From positions 372,001 to 436,000 of the forward strand of contig NZ_JADDXU010000005.1 in NCBI RefSeq assembly GCF_015163075.1: DNA of 64,000 nucleotides, written 5' to 3'. Positions 43,221 through 52,026 of this stretch are shown here, one piece after another. The stretch comes from Streptomyces justiciae (GTDB lineage: Bacteria; Actinomycetota; Actinomycetes; Streptomycetales; Streptomycetaceae). Every line of letters starts with the position of its first letter. The stretch's first letter is position 1. The notes under the pieces are model-generated. The model was not told the origin of the DNA, did no database searches, and saw nothing but the letters and a program-made list of their open reading frames with translations. The position numbers and the translations under genes are program-made.

Positions 43221-45416
43221 ATGGCTGGCGAGGGTGGCGAGTACAACGGGGACCATCTCGACTTCAGGGCCGCGGAGTTCAAGGGGACCTTCATCGCTCA
43301 GGGCAACATCCGTGAAGCCGCTGCCGCGCCCACGGCCTTGGACGCCTTGCCGACCCGGGTGAGTGGATTCACCGGGCGGGGCGAGGAACTGGGACGGCTA
43401 CTGGAAGCGCTGGATCCGTCCGTGGCCGGTGGAGGCACGGAGGCGGTGCTGGTCGCGGCTCTGTCCGGACTCGGCGGCATCGGCAAGACGGCACTGGCCG
43501 TGGAGGCCGCTCATCGGGCGTGCGACCGAGGGTGGTTCCAGGGAGGAGTGCTCTTTCTGGATCTGCATGGGTACGACGACGATCCCGTAACGGCGGAGCA
43601 GGCGCTGGAGGCCTTGCTGCGGGCACTTGGTGCCGTACCCGAGCACATCCCACCACGGAAGGACGAACGGGCCGCCCTGTACCGCTCGTTGCTCGCCGAG
43701 CGTGGACGGCAACGGGGTGCGGTGCTGGTCCTGGCCGACAACGCCTCCGCCCCGGCTCAGGTACGTCCGCTCCTTCCCGGTGACGCGCGGCATCGCCTTC
43801 TGGTCACCTCACGCGGCAAGCTGCCCCAACTGGGGGGCCGACTGCTCACGTTGGGTGAACTGCCGCTGGACGAGGCACACGAACTCCTTGACCGCGCGCT
43901 CCGCACAGCCGACCCGGAGGACAACCGTGTCACCGACGACACCGAGGCAGCCGTACTGGTCGCTGCGCGCTGCGGACAGCTTCCGCTCGCCTTGCAGGTC
44001 GCGGCAGCGCTTCTGATTCTGGATCCGAACAAGCCGCTCGCGGAACTCGCCCAGGAGCTCGTCGAGTTCCGCAACCGACTCGATCACCTCAATGACGGCG
44101 AGCGCAGTGTGCAAGCGGCCTTCGACCTGTCCTACCGGGGCCTGCCTCCCGAGCAGGCGCGCCTGCTCCGACTTCTGGCGTTCGCCCCCGGACGCGACGT
44201 GTCCACGGACGTCGTCACCGCCCTGACCGGCGAGCCGAGCCCGCCGCTTCGGGCACTGGAGGCACTGGCCCGCGCGCACCTGGTGACCCGGGGCAGAAGC
44301 CGTGACCGATGGTGGCTGCACGACCTCGTACGGGCCTACGGGGTGGGTGTGGTGGCAGCCGACCCGCGACTCGTGGAAGAGGCGGAGCAGGCGCGCCTGA
44401 GAGTGCTCACCTACTACCACCGAACGGCACGCGCCGCAGACGCCCGCCTTCGATGGCTGCCTGGCAGACCCGAACCGGAGGGGTTCGAGGACCGGGAATC
44501 GGCGCTGGACTGGCTGGACCGGGAGCGTACGGGACTGGTGGCGGCCGTCCAATGGGCACACGAGCAACGCTACGCGGACCGGGCGTTCAGGCTGGCCGCA
44601 CGGCTGGCTGCCTATCTGGAGTGGCGGCGGCGATACCACGACTGGGTCACCGTCAGCCGGGCTGCCTTCGAAGCTGCCTATCGAACCGGGAATCCCAAGG
44701 CGGAGGCGAGCGCGTGGAACAACCTCGGGAGTGCCTACCGGATGGCTGGCCGGCTTGAGGAGGCGATCGATGCGCACCGTAGTGCTCAGGAGCACTACCA
44801 GGATCTGGATGAGCGGCAGGGCGAAGCGAACGCCCTCAACAACCTGGGTATCGCACTGCGCCGGAAGGGCCGAGTGGACGAAGCGATCGCCGCTCACTCA
44901 CGCGCTCAGGGCATCTACCGCACCACCCGCAACCCGCAACGCGAGGGCAGCGCTTGGACCAACCTGGGCATCGCCCTGCGGGTGGCGGGCCGCGTCGACG
45001 AGGCGATCGCCGCCCACCGGCGCGCTCGTGACCTGTATCAGGCTGTTCAGGATCGCCAGCGCGAAGCCAGAGCCTGGCAGAACCTTGGTGTCGCGTTGCG
45101 CGAGGCAGGTCGCGCGGAGGAGTCCGTCGAGGCGTACGGCAAGGCCCTGGAGATTCACGAGGACTTCGAGGACTGGTACCGGACCGGGCAGTGTCTCCGC
45201 AGCCTGGCTCACGTGTACGAGGAGACGCAGGGCCCCGGTCGGGCGCTCGAGTACTGGCTCCGGGCCGTCGACGCGTTCACCGTCGCCGATGCCCCGGCCG
45301 AGGCGGCGCGAGCACTCTTCGCCGCCGACCGAGCGGGCAAGGCACGCCCGCCTCACCCCTTGACGGCCCCACCTAAAGCGAACCCCCCGCCCAACCGCCG
45401 CGCCACCAGCACATAA
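43221..45416 (+). CDS. NB-ARC/TPR (NLR-like STAND) protein 1 with an N-terminal signalling motif
   Basis: 731 residues. Residues 9-27 carry a short motif (NGDHLDFRAAEFKGTFIAQ), followed by a linker and GFTGR. The NB-ARC ATPase has Walker A GLGGIGKT at 83-90, a Walker B-like VLVLADNAS and PLLPGD; a winged helix and a C-terminal array of 40-residue TPRs follow (unit NLG-ALR-AGR-EAI-AH-RA). No effector domain is present, so it must act on a partner. Its 3' end overlaps the convergent permease gene by 64 nt and encodes a Pro-rich tail unlike the family, so the original stop may have been lost. It is a paralogue of the proteins at 49066 and 52586. Confidence 0.88.
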   Translation: MAGEGGEYNGDHLDFRAAEFKGTFIAQGNIREAAAAPTALDALPTRVSGFTGRGEELGRLLEALDPSVAGGGTEAVLVAALSGLGGIGKTALAVEAAHRACDRGWFQGGVLFLDLHGYDDDPVTAEQALEALLRALGAVPEHIPPRKDERAALYRSLLAERGRQRGAVLVLADNASAPAQVRPLLPGDARHRLLVTSRGKLPQLGGRLLTLGELPLDEAHELLDRALRTADPEDNRVTDDTEAAVLVAARCGQLPLALQVAAALLILDPNKPLAELAQELVEFRNRLDHLNDGERSVQAAFDLSYRGLPPEQARLLRLLAFAPGRDVSTDVVTALTGEPSPPLRALEALARAHLVTRGRSRDRWWLHDLVRAYGVGVVAADPRLVEEAEQARLRVLTYYHRTARAADARLRWLPGRPEPEGFEDRESALDWLDRERTGLVAAVQWAHEQRYADRAFRLAARLAAYLEWRRRYHDWVTVSRAAFEAAYRTGNPKAEASAWNNLGSAYRMAGRLEEAIDAHRSAQEHYQDLDERQGEANALNNLGIALRRKGRVDEAIAAHSRAQGIYRTTRNPQREGSAWTNLGIALRVAGRVDEAIAAHRRARDLYQAVQDRQREARAWQNLGVALREAGRAEESVEAYGKALEIHEDFEDWYRTGQCLRSLAHVYEETQGPGRALEYWLRAVDAFTVADAPAEAARALFAADRAGKARPPHPLTAPPKANPPPNRRATST

Positions 45417-46204
45417 AGCAGGATCACCGGCGTCGAGTAGACGACCGAGAACGCGGCCAGTTGCCCGTACGCCACCATGCCGCGGTTGCCGAAGAACTCG
45501 TTGATGCTCACTGCCGCCGGCATCTGGTCCGGGGTGAGGAGGAGCATGAAGGGGACGAAGAAGTTGCCCCACATCATGACGAACGAGAAGACGGTCACGA
45601 CGGCCAGGCCTGGGCCCATCAGGGGGAGCACGATGCGGATCAGGGACTGGAGCGACGACGCGCCGTCCGTCCAGGCCGCCTCCTCCAACTCCTTCGGTAC
45701 GCCGTCCATGAAGTTCTTCATCAGCCAGATGGCGAAGGGGAGTTGGGAGGCGGCGAAGAAGAAGATCGTGCCCTGGAGGGTGTCGATCAGGTTCACGCGG
45801 ACGAAGAGTGCGTAGACCGGGACCATGATCGCCGTGATCGGCAGGCTTGTCGCGAAGAGGATGGTGAGGAGGAAGGGGCGGTTCAGGCGGGAGCGGAAGC
45901 GGGAGAGGGGGTACGCGGCGAGGGCTGCGCACGCCACCGTCAGGGCCGTTCCGCCGCCGCAGAGGAGGAGGCTGTTGAGGAGGGGGGTGAAGGTGATGTC
46001 CGGCTTCAGGATCGCGTCGAAGTTGTCCAGGGTGAGGCTGTCGGGGACTTTCACCTTCAGGTTCGCGTCCGGGTCCAGGGCGGAGAGGAGGACCCAGGCG
46101 AGGGGGAGGAGGAATGCGGTGGCTGCTACCAAGAGGCCTGCGTCTGCGGCCAGGCGGTGGGTGGTTCTGCTGGTTGTGGGCGTTCTGCGGGATGTCGGGG
46201 GCAT
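45353..46204 (-). CDS. Sugar ABC transporter permease (MalG type)
   Basis: 283 residues with six membrane segments and the permease loop EELEEAAWTDGASSLQSLIR (EAA motif for the ATPase). Third gene of a carbohydrate uptake operon after a binding protein and a MalF-type permease. No ATPase gene is nearby; in Streptomyces such systems usually share the MsiK ATPase, so this one may too (inference). Its end overlaps the 3' end of the NLR 1 gene. Confidence 0.9.
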   Translation of the reverse strand: MPPTSRRTPTTSRTTHRLAADAGLLVAATAFLLPLAWVLLSALDPDANLKVKVPDSLTLDNFDAILKPDITFTPLLNSLLLCGGGTALTVACAALAAYPLSRFRSRLNRPFLLTILFATSLPITAIMVPVYALFVRVNLIDTLQGTIFFFAASQLPFAIWLMKNFMDGVPKELEEAAWTDGASSLQSLIRIVLPLMGPGLAVVTVFSFVMMWGNFFVPFMLLLTPDQMPAAVSINEFFGNRGMVAYGQLAAFSVVYSTPVILLYVLVARRLGGGFALGGAVKG

Positions 46205-46208
46205 GGCT

Positions 46209-47069
46209 TTACACCTCCGTCCGTAGCAGGCGTACGTAGATCATTGAGAACAGGCCGCCCACCAGCAGGAGCAGCAACGCCACCGCCGTGCCGTAACCGA
46301 TCATGCTCTTCTGGAACGCCTCCTCGTACATGAAGAGGGGGAGCGTCTGGCTCTTGCCGCTCGGGCCGCCCCTCGTCATCACCCAGATCAGGCCGAAGAC
46401 GGAGAGGGTCTGAAGGGTGATCAGCATCAGGTTCGTGGCGATGGAGCGGCGGATCATCGGGAGGGTGATGTGCCAGAGGCGGCACCAGCCGCCCGCGCCG
46501 TCGACCTCGGCGGCTTCCGTTATCTCCTTGGGGATTTCGTTCAGGGCTGCCGAGTACACCAGCATCGAGAAGGCTGTTCCGCGCCAGACGTTCGCGAACG
46601 ACACCGCCAGGATCGGGAGCGTGAACAGCCAGTTCTGGGTGGGGAGATGGAGCCAGTCGAGGATGGCGTTCAGGGTGCCTTCCTTGCGGAAGAAGGCGTA
46701 GAGGAGGAAGCCTGCGACGACCTCCGGGAGGACCCAGGCGGTGATGACTATCGCGCCTGTCAGTGTGCGGACCGGTTTCGAGGCGCGTTGCATCAGGGCG
46801 GCGAGCGCCAGGCCCAGGGTGTTCTGGCCGAGTAGCGCTGAGACGACCGTGAAGACGAGCGTCAGCCATACGGCGTTGAGGAATGCCTCGTCTCCGAACG
46901 CCGTACGGAAGTTGTCGAAGCCGATGAACGACTCGTGGGCCTGGCCGGTGAGTTGGAGGTCGGTGAAGGCGATGTAGGCGCAGTAGGCGATGGGGCCGGC
47001 GAGGAAGAGGAGCAGGAGGAGGGTGGCGGGGGTGAGGGGGAGGATGCGGACCAGGGAGCGCCGGGTCAT
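46209..47069 (-). CDS. Sugar ABC transporter permease (MalF type)
   Basis: 286 residues, about six membrane segments; the EAA loop is EITEAAEVDGAGGWCRLWHITLP. Second gene of the uptake operon; the ATG overlaps the binding-protein stop by 4 nt and its own stop is 4 bp before the next start. The substrate is unknown; the family imports oligosaccharides. Confidence 0.9.
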   Translation of the reverse strand: MTRRSLVRILPLTPATLLLLLFLAGPIAYCAYIAFTDLQLTGQAHESFIGFDNFRTAFGDEAFLNAVWLTLVFTVVSALLGQNTLGLALAALMQRASKPVRTLTGAIVITAWVLPEVVAGFLLYAFFRKEGTLNAILDWLHLPTQNWLFTLPILAVSFANVWRGTAFSMLVYSAALNEIPKEITEAAEVDGAGGWCRLWHITLPMIRRSIATNLMLITLQTLSVFGLIWVMTRGGPSGKSQTLPLFMYEEAFQKSMIGYGTAVALLLLLVGGLFSMIYVRLLRTEV

Positions 47070-48445
47070 TTCTGGATCACTTGGCCGTCAGCGGCTGACT
47101 TCAGTTCCTCGTCGTAGTCCTTCGCCGCGTCCGCCACCGACTTGTCGCCCGTCGTGACGCCCTCCATCGCCTCCTGGATCGCCGTGGAGACCTTCGGGTA
47201 CGCGGGGAACGCCGGGCGGTAGTGCGTGCTCGCCACCAGGTCCGTGAAGAACTTGATGCCGGGCTGGGCGGCGGTGTACGCGGGATCGTCGGCGACGTCC
47301 TTGCGGACCGCGATGCCGGAGTTGGCGACGTACCACTTCTGGGCGTTGGTCTTGGTCTGCATGGTCTTGATGAAGTCGAAGGCGAGGTCCGGGTTGGCCG
47401 CCTTGGCGGGGATCGCCCAGGTCCAGCCGCCGGACATGCTCACCTTGCCGGGGGCCTGGCCGTGCTGGGTGGGCATGTGGGCCAGGCCCAACTTGCTTGA
47501 CCAGTCGGGCCATTCGTGGCCGCTGCCTTTCAGCCAGTCCTGCGGGAGCCAGGAGCCGTCGAGGTCGATGCCGAGCTTGCCGTTGGGGAGGAGGTCGCCG
47601 CGGACGATGGTCTGGATGTTGGGGTCGAGGGCGGTGGAGACGTCCGGGCCGAGCTTCTCCTTGTAGACCGTCTCTACGAAGGTGAGGGCGTCCTTGAAGC
47701 CCTGGCTGCCGGCGATCCATTTCTTGGTGGCGGTGTCGTAGAGGGGGTCGGTGTCGCCGTCGTTGGTGCCGTACAGGAGCATCTCGAAGCCCTGCATCGT
47801 CGCCGCCTCACCTGCGGGTTTGCCGGTGTAGACGTTGAGGGGCGTGACGTCGGGGACTTTCGCCTTGATCGTGCGGGCCGCGTCGAGGACGTCGTCCCAG
47901 GTCTTCGGCTGCCAGTCGGTGGGGAGGCCGGCCTTGGCGAAGATGCCCTTGTCGAACCAGAGGCCGCGGGTGTCGGTGCCGTCCGGGACGCCGTACGTCT
48001 TCCCGTCCTCGCCCTTGGCCGCCGCCTTCGCCGTGTCGATGAACTGGTTCCAGTCCGGCCACTTGGCGAGGTAGGGGTCGAGGGGCTTCAAGTAGCCGCT
48101 GGTGATGTCGGAGTTGATGAGGAACGTGTCCTCGTAGACCAGGTCGGGCGCCGTCTTGGGGGAGCGGAGCATCTGCTGGACCTTGGTGTAGTACTCCGAG
48201 TCCGGGGCCTTGATGGGGATCAGTTCGACCTTCTTGCCGGGGTACTTCTTCTCGAACTGCTCCTTGATGTCGGCGAGGTACTCGTCCATCACCTTGATGG
48301 AGTTGTCCGTGGACTGCTTGAAGGAGACCTTCAGGGTGTCCGGGTCGCTGCCGGAGCTGCTGCTACAGGCGGTGGTGAGGGCTGCGGTGGCTATGAGGGT
48401 GGCTGCGAGGAGTGGGGGGAGGGCGGCGGTGGGGCGCACGGGCAT
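47066..48445 (-). CDS. Sugar ABC transporter solute-binding lipoprotein
   Basis: 459 residues from the ATG at 48445, preceded by AGGAGG; a GTG 18 bp upstream is less likely. Lipobox LTTAC near residue 27 is followed by a Ser/Gly linker and a family 1 extracellular binding domain (LKVSFKQ, GKKVELIPI, MSGGWTWAIPAKA). It captures a carbohydrate and hands it to the two downstream permeases. No regulator gene of the LacI type is adjacent, which is unusual for such operons. Lower local GC third-position bias than the flanking core genes was not assessed. Confidence 0.9.
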   Translation of the reverse strand: MPVRPTAALPPLLAATLIATAALTTACSSSSGSDPDTLKVSFKQSTDNSIKVMDEYLADIKEQFEKKYPGKKVELIPIKAPDSEYYTKVQQMLRSPKTAPDLVYEDTFLINSDITSGYLKPLDPYLAKWPDWNQFIDTAKAAAKGEDGKTYGVPDGTDTRGLWFDKGIFAKAGLPTDWQPKTWDDVLDAARTIKAKVPDVTPLNVYTGKPAGEAATMQGFEMLLYGTNDGDTDPLYDTATKKWIAGSQGFKDALTFVETVYKEKLGPDVSTALDPNIQTIVRGDLLPNGKLGIDLDGSWLPQDWLKGSGHEWPDWSSKLGLAHMPTQHGQAPGKVSMSGGWTWAIPAKAANPDLAFDFIKTMQTKTNAQKWYVANSGIAVRKDVADDPAYTAAQPGIKFFTDLVASTHYRPAFPAYPKVSTAIQEAMEGVTTGDKSVADAAKDYDEELKSAADGQVIQK

Positions 48446-48665
48446 GACCTCCTGCGGGCTCACGTGGGGTGGGGCGCGGCGCGGGATGGGTGCCTGGTGA
48501 AGGTAGGTGGGGTGGTCTAGTCAGGTCAATGACTGTGCGTGGGATTGAGGGGCCCGGGGGCTGGAGGAGGTGGTTAGGAGGTGGTCGGCCTTGCCTCCCT
48601 TGATGTTGAGGATGAGGGCGCGAGGGCTTCGGGGGAGTCGGTGAGGGGGTGGTCTTCCTGGCCGG

Positions 48666-48880
48666 TTACGGCGCGGTGATGAAGTCGTACGTGGTGGTGG
48701 GGGCGAGCCCGATGGTCTGGGGGGAGTCCAACTGGGCTCGGTTCTTGCCGAGTTGGGCGCCAGCGTCGATGAACTCCGGCCCGTGTGTGCTGTCCAGCTC
48801 CACGGTGTCGAGGCGGGGGACGGCGGCCTCATGGGGAGGTGCGGGTGATTCTCTACGAGGGGCACGACCGGCACGCTCAT
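48666..48880 (-). pseudogene. Remnant of a Scr1-type (DUF5753) regulator
   Basis: The start ATG at 48880 opens a frame reading MSVPVVPLVENHPHLP; a second frame then gives PRLDTVELDSTHGPEFIDAG and AQLGKNRAQLDS up to YDFITAP and a stop at 48666. The second part resembles the C-terminal end of DUF5753 (PQLDTV....FLDAEAQL.YR....). The helix-turn-helix and most of the sensor domain are absent. A further frame at about 48560-48620 (SPEALALILNIKGGKADHLL spread over two frames) resembles the end of DUF397, the usual partner. I read the stretch as decayed remains of such a pair. The rest of 48446-49065 has nothing else I recognise. Confidence 0.45.
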
Positions 48881-49065
48881 CCTCGGCTGGCGGCGGCCAG
48901 TGATGTTCGGAGGGGGCGGCGTTGCGGGTGCTTGGGGGCGTGGTGCGGGCTTGTGAGGGGGAGTGGGGGTTCGGGGAGGGGCGGGAGTTTGGGGGTGGGA
49001 CTCGGATGTGGGGGGCCTTGGCGGGGGGGGCTCGGGGGTGTTCGGGGGTGGGGTGAGGGTCGGGG

Positions 49066-51243
49066 TTACGTCGGGAGTTCGGCGGCCCAGGTGCGGGCTT
49101 GGGCGGCCTCCGTGGGGGCGCTGGCACGGGTGTAGGCGTCGGCGGCCTGGAGGTAGGCGGTGCGGGCCTCGGCGGGGCGGTGGGCGTCCTCGTGAGCGCG
49201 GGCCAGGTTCTGCAGGGTCTGCCCCTCGCCGTACCAGTCCTCGAACCCCCGGCAGATCTCCACGTCCTTGCCATACGCCTCGATCGCCTCCTCCGCCCGG
49301 CCTGCCACCCGCAGGGCGAGGCCGAGGTTGTGCCACGCCATGCCCTCCCGGTGGCGGTCGCCGGTGGCCTGGTACAGATCGCGGGCGCGGATGTGGGCCT
49401 CGATCGCCTCCTCCGCCCGGCCCGCGTCCTGGAGGGCGAGGCCGAGGCCGGTCGACGCGTCGGCCTCGCCGCGACGCTCCCCGGCGGCCCGGCACAGGTC
49501 GCGGGCGCGGGTATGGGCCTCGATCGCCTCCTCCGCCCGGCCCGTCTCGCGCAGGGCGAGGCCGAGGTTGGTCCACGCGTCGGCCTCGCCGCGACGCTCC
49601 CCGGCGGCCCAGTACAGATCGCGGGCCCGGGTGTGCGCCTCAACCGCCTTCCCCGCCCGATCCGTCTCCCGCAGGGCGGCGCCGAGGTTGTTCCACGCGT
49701 CGGCCTCGCCGACCAGGTTCCCGGTCCGCTGCGCGGCCACCGCTGCCGCCTGCGCGACCGCGACCCCGTCGTCGAAATACCGCCGCCAGAGCAGGTACTC
49801 CGCCAGGCACAGAGCCAGCCACGCCCCCATGGCCGCGTACCGTTCCTCGCGCGCCCACCCCACCGCCGCCACCAGACCGGCCCGCTCCCCGTCGAACCAC
49901 GCAAACGCGGCGGCCCGGTCCCCGAACCGCTCCGGCACCGGCATGCCCGGCAGCCACCGCAACCGGTCATCCGCCGCATCCGCCAACCGGCAGTAGAACT
50001 CCAGCACCCGCACCCGAGCCGCCTCCCCCTCCTCTCGCAACCCGGTGTCCCCCGCCGCCACACCCGCCCCGAACGCCCGCACCAAGTCGTGCAACCGCCA
50101 CCGCGAAGCGCAGGCCGAGCGATCAACGTCCCGCACCGGCGTGACGAGATGAGTCGCGGCGAGATCCTCCAGCAGCGACAGCGCAGCCCCCATGTCGAGA
50201 TCGGTCAGCGCGGCGATGGCTTCCGTCCCCGTCTCCGCGCCCGGCGCCAGGCAAAGCAGTCGCAGCAGCCGTGCCTGGTCGGCCGGCAGCCGTCGGTACG
50301 ACGCCTCCAACACAGGTCGCAGAACGAGCGAGCGACCATACAGATCCGTACCGGGACTGCCACCGTCGAGAACCGAGGTCGGGTCCCCGGCCTCCCGGAT
50401 CTCGGCCACCAAGGAGGCGATGTCCCGATTCCGTCGCCGACGCAGCACCCCCGCGGCGATCTGGAGCGCCAGCGGCAAGTGGCCGCACAGGTCGACCAGT
50501 TCACGCAGCGCCTCGGGTTCCCGCGCCGCGCGATCGTCGCGTTCGTCGGTGTCGTGCAAGGCTCGCTTCACCAGCGCCACGGAGTCGTCCGGGGCAAGGG
50601 TCTCCAGGTCGATGAGGCGGATCGGCAGCGCGTTGGGACGGTCCCGGGACGTGATGAGCACCCTGTGGTGGTCAGTGCCGGGCAGCAGCGGCAGGTACTG
50701 CGACGGATCCGACGCATTGTCCAGGATCAGCAGCGTCCGCTCCCGGCGCATGGCAAACAGCTCACGATACGCGTCGTACTGGCGCTCGGTCGTCGGCGGC
50801 AGATCCCGGTCCCGTACGCCGAGTGCGTCCAGGAGGGCCAGTACCGCCTGATCGGCCGTGACCGGATCCTCGTCGTAGCCACGCAGGTCCACGAACAGCG
50901 TCCCGCCCGGGAACCAGCCCTTCGCTCGCGCCTGGTGGGCCGTCTCCACCGCCAGCGCTGTCTTGCCGATGCCGCCCATGCCGGTGACGGCGAAGATGAG
51001 CAGCGGGAGGGCCGTCGCGTCGTCGGTCGGGGCCAAGTGGGGTAGCAGGCGGCCCAGTTCCGCCGAGCGGCCCGTGAAACCCGGCGGGCGCAGCGGCAAC
51101 GTCGCCGTGGCGCGCGGGACCGGGCCGTGGGCCGTACCCCTACCGCTGCTCGGTTCTCTTCCCGGTGACGGGGCCGTAGAAGGTGCCGCCCCGGAAGTCG
51201 ATGTGGTCTCCGCCGTACGTGGCTCCGCCCTCCCCGCGTGCAT
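49066..51243 (-). CDS. NB-ARC/TPR (NLR-like STAND) protein 2
   Basis: 725 residues from the ATG at 51243, which follows AGGAGGG with 6-nt spacing and lies inside the nucleosidase gene (104-nt overlap in another frame). The first ~50 residues are low-complexity; PPGFTGRSAELGRLL then opens the NB-ARC domain, with Walker A GMGGIGKT at 88-95, DNASDPSQYLPLLPG, and a winged helix. Four near-identical 40-residue TPR units follow, then EDWY and a final repeat. It has no effector domain and, unlike NLR 1 and NLR 3, no DFRGG motif of its own. If translation starts later at a TTG near 51092, the N-terminal part would be absent. Confidence 0.87.
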   Translation of the reverse strand: MHAGRAEPRTAETTSTSGAAPSTAPSPGREPSSGRGTAHGPVPRATATLPLRPPGFTGRSAELGRLLPHLAPTDDATALPLLIFAVTGMGGIGKTALAVETAHQARAKGWFPGGTLFVDLRGYDEDPVTADQAVLALLDALGVRDRDLPPTTERQYDAYRELFAMRRERTLLILDNASDPSQYLPLLPGTDHHRVLITSRDRPNALPIRLIDLETLAPDDSVALVKRALHDTDERDDRAAREPEALRELVDLCGHLPLALQIAAGVLRRRRNRDIASLVAEIREAGDPTSVLDGGSPGTDLYGRSLVLRPVLEASYRRLPADQARLLRLLCLAPGAETGTEAIAALTDLDMGAALSLLEDLAATHLVTPVRDVDRSACASRWRLHDLVRAFGAGVAAGDTGLREEGEAARVRVLEFYCRLADAADDRLRWLPGMPVPERFGDRAAAFAWFDGERAGLVAAVGWAREERYAAMGAWLALCLAEYLLWRRYFDDGVAVAQAAAVAAQRTGNLVGEADAWNNLGAALRETDRAGKAVEAHTRARDLYWAAGERRGEADAWTNLGLALRETGRAEEAIEAHTRARDLCRAAGERRGEADASTGLGLALQDAGRAEEAIEAHIRARDLYQATGDRHREGMAWHNLGLALRVAGRAEEAIEAYGKDVEICRGFEDWYGEGQTLQNLARAHEDAHRPAEARTAYLQAADAYTRASAPTEAAQARTWAAELPT

Positions 51244-52000
51244 GGGGACCCTCCTGGTCGGAGGAACCGCCACGCGGTCCGTGCCTGCGCAGCACCGCCA
51301 CCGTCACCGCAGCAGCCTGCCGCGCGGCGAGCGGCTGGGAACCCTTGGCATCTGCCTTGTGCTTGTCGGCGTTGGCATGGTCACTGATGCCACGCACGAC
51401 CAAGGAGTCCAACCGGCCGTTCAGATGGGCGGCTTGAGTCGCTCCGTAGCCCTCCATCTCGATCGCCGCCGCGTCGTTGTAGTTCCGGCGGATGAACTTC
51501 GCGATCTCGGAATCGGCGTCCGCCAGGACCACATCGCCCGTCGCGATCGGCGCGAAGTGCGGCCGTACGTCGGGCATGTCCCGGACCGCGAAACGGGCCG
51601 CCTGCTCCAGCGCGTGCGAACCCGGCAACGACTTCGGGCGGACCAAGAAGCCCTCTGGCGCCTGCTTGCCACCGTGGATCTCGTACACCTGCGTGCCTAC
51701 GACGACGTCTCCGATCTCGACGTCGTCCTTCAATCCGCCGGCGACACCTACGAAGAACACGGCCTCTGGGCGCAGCCAGTCGATGAGCTGCGTAGTGAGC
51801 GCGGCGGCCCGGTCGGCGCCCACGCCCAGTTCGGCGAGGGCGACCTGCCATGCGGTGCCCGGCAGTTGGCCCTGCTCGATACGGGTTCCGTCGCGATGTG
51901 TTCGCTCTCGGCGCTCCTCGATGTGCGCGCGTACGGCGGCGTATTCGAGGGGGAGCGCGGTCAGGATCAGAGCGGTGGATACGGTCTCGGGCACACTCAT
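51140..52000 (-). CDS. PNP_UDP-type nucleosidase with a C-terminal signalling motif
   Basis: 286 residues. Residues 5-240 are a nucleoside phosphorylase/nucleosidase fold of the MTAN type: VGVAGGLKDDVEIGDVVVG, the catalytic Glu183 (AIEMEGYGA) and Asp207 (VVRGISDHAN). A Ser/Gly-rich linker leads to a C-terminal motif at 263-280, GDHIDFRGGTFYGPVTG, which matches those in NLR 1 and NLR 3. The protein is probably a purine or adenine-nucleotide-hydrolysing effector activated by the NLR encoded next to it; this is inference. No ribosome-binding site precedes the ATG, so the message may be leaderless. The start of a divergent gene is only 26 bp away. Confidence 0.87.
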   Translation of the reverse strand: MSVPETVSTALILTALPLEYAAVRAHIEERRERTHRDGTRIEQGQLPGTAWQVALAELGVGADRAAALTTQLIDWLRPEAVFFVGVAGGLKDDVEIGDVVVGTQVYEIHGGKQAPEGFLVRPKSLPGSHALEQAARFAVRDMPDVRPHFAPIATGDVVLADADSEIAKFIRRNYNDAAAIEMEGYGATQAAHLNGRLDSLVVRGISDHANADKHKADAKGSQPLAARQAAAVTVAVLRRHGPRGGSSDQEGPHARGEGGATYGGDHIDFRGGTFYGPVTGKRTEQR

Positions 52001-52026
52001 AAGGTACGCCGGGGGAAGGGGAAAGC

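Noticed and set aside
48666..50126. Long minus-strand frame covering NLR 2 in another frame
   Set aside because: The NLR frame is real; only the last ~70 residues (48666-48880) resemble DUF5753, reported as a remnant.
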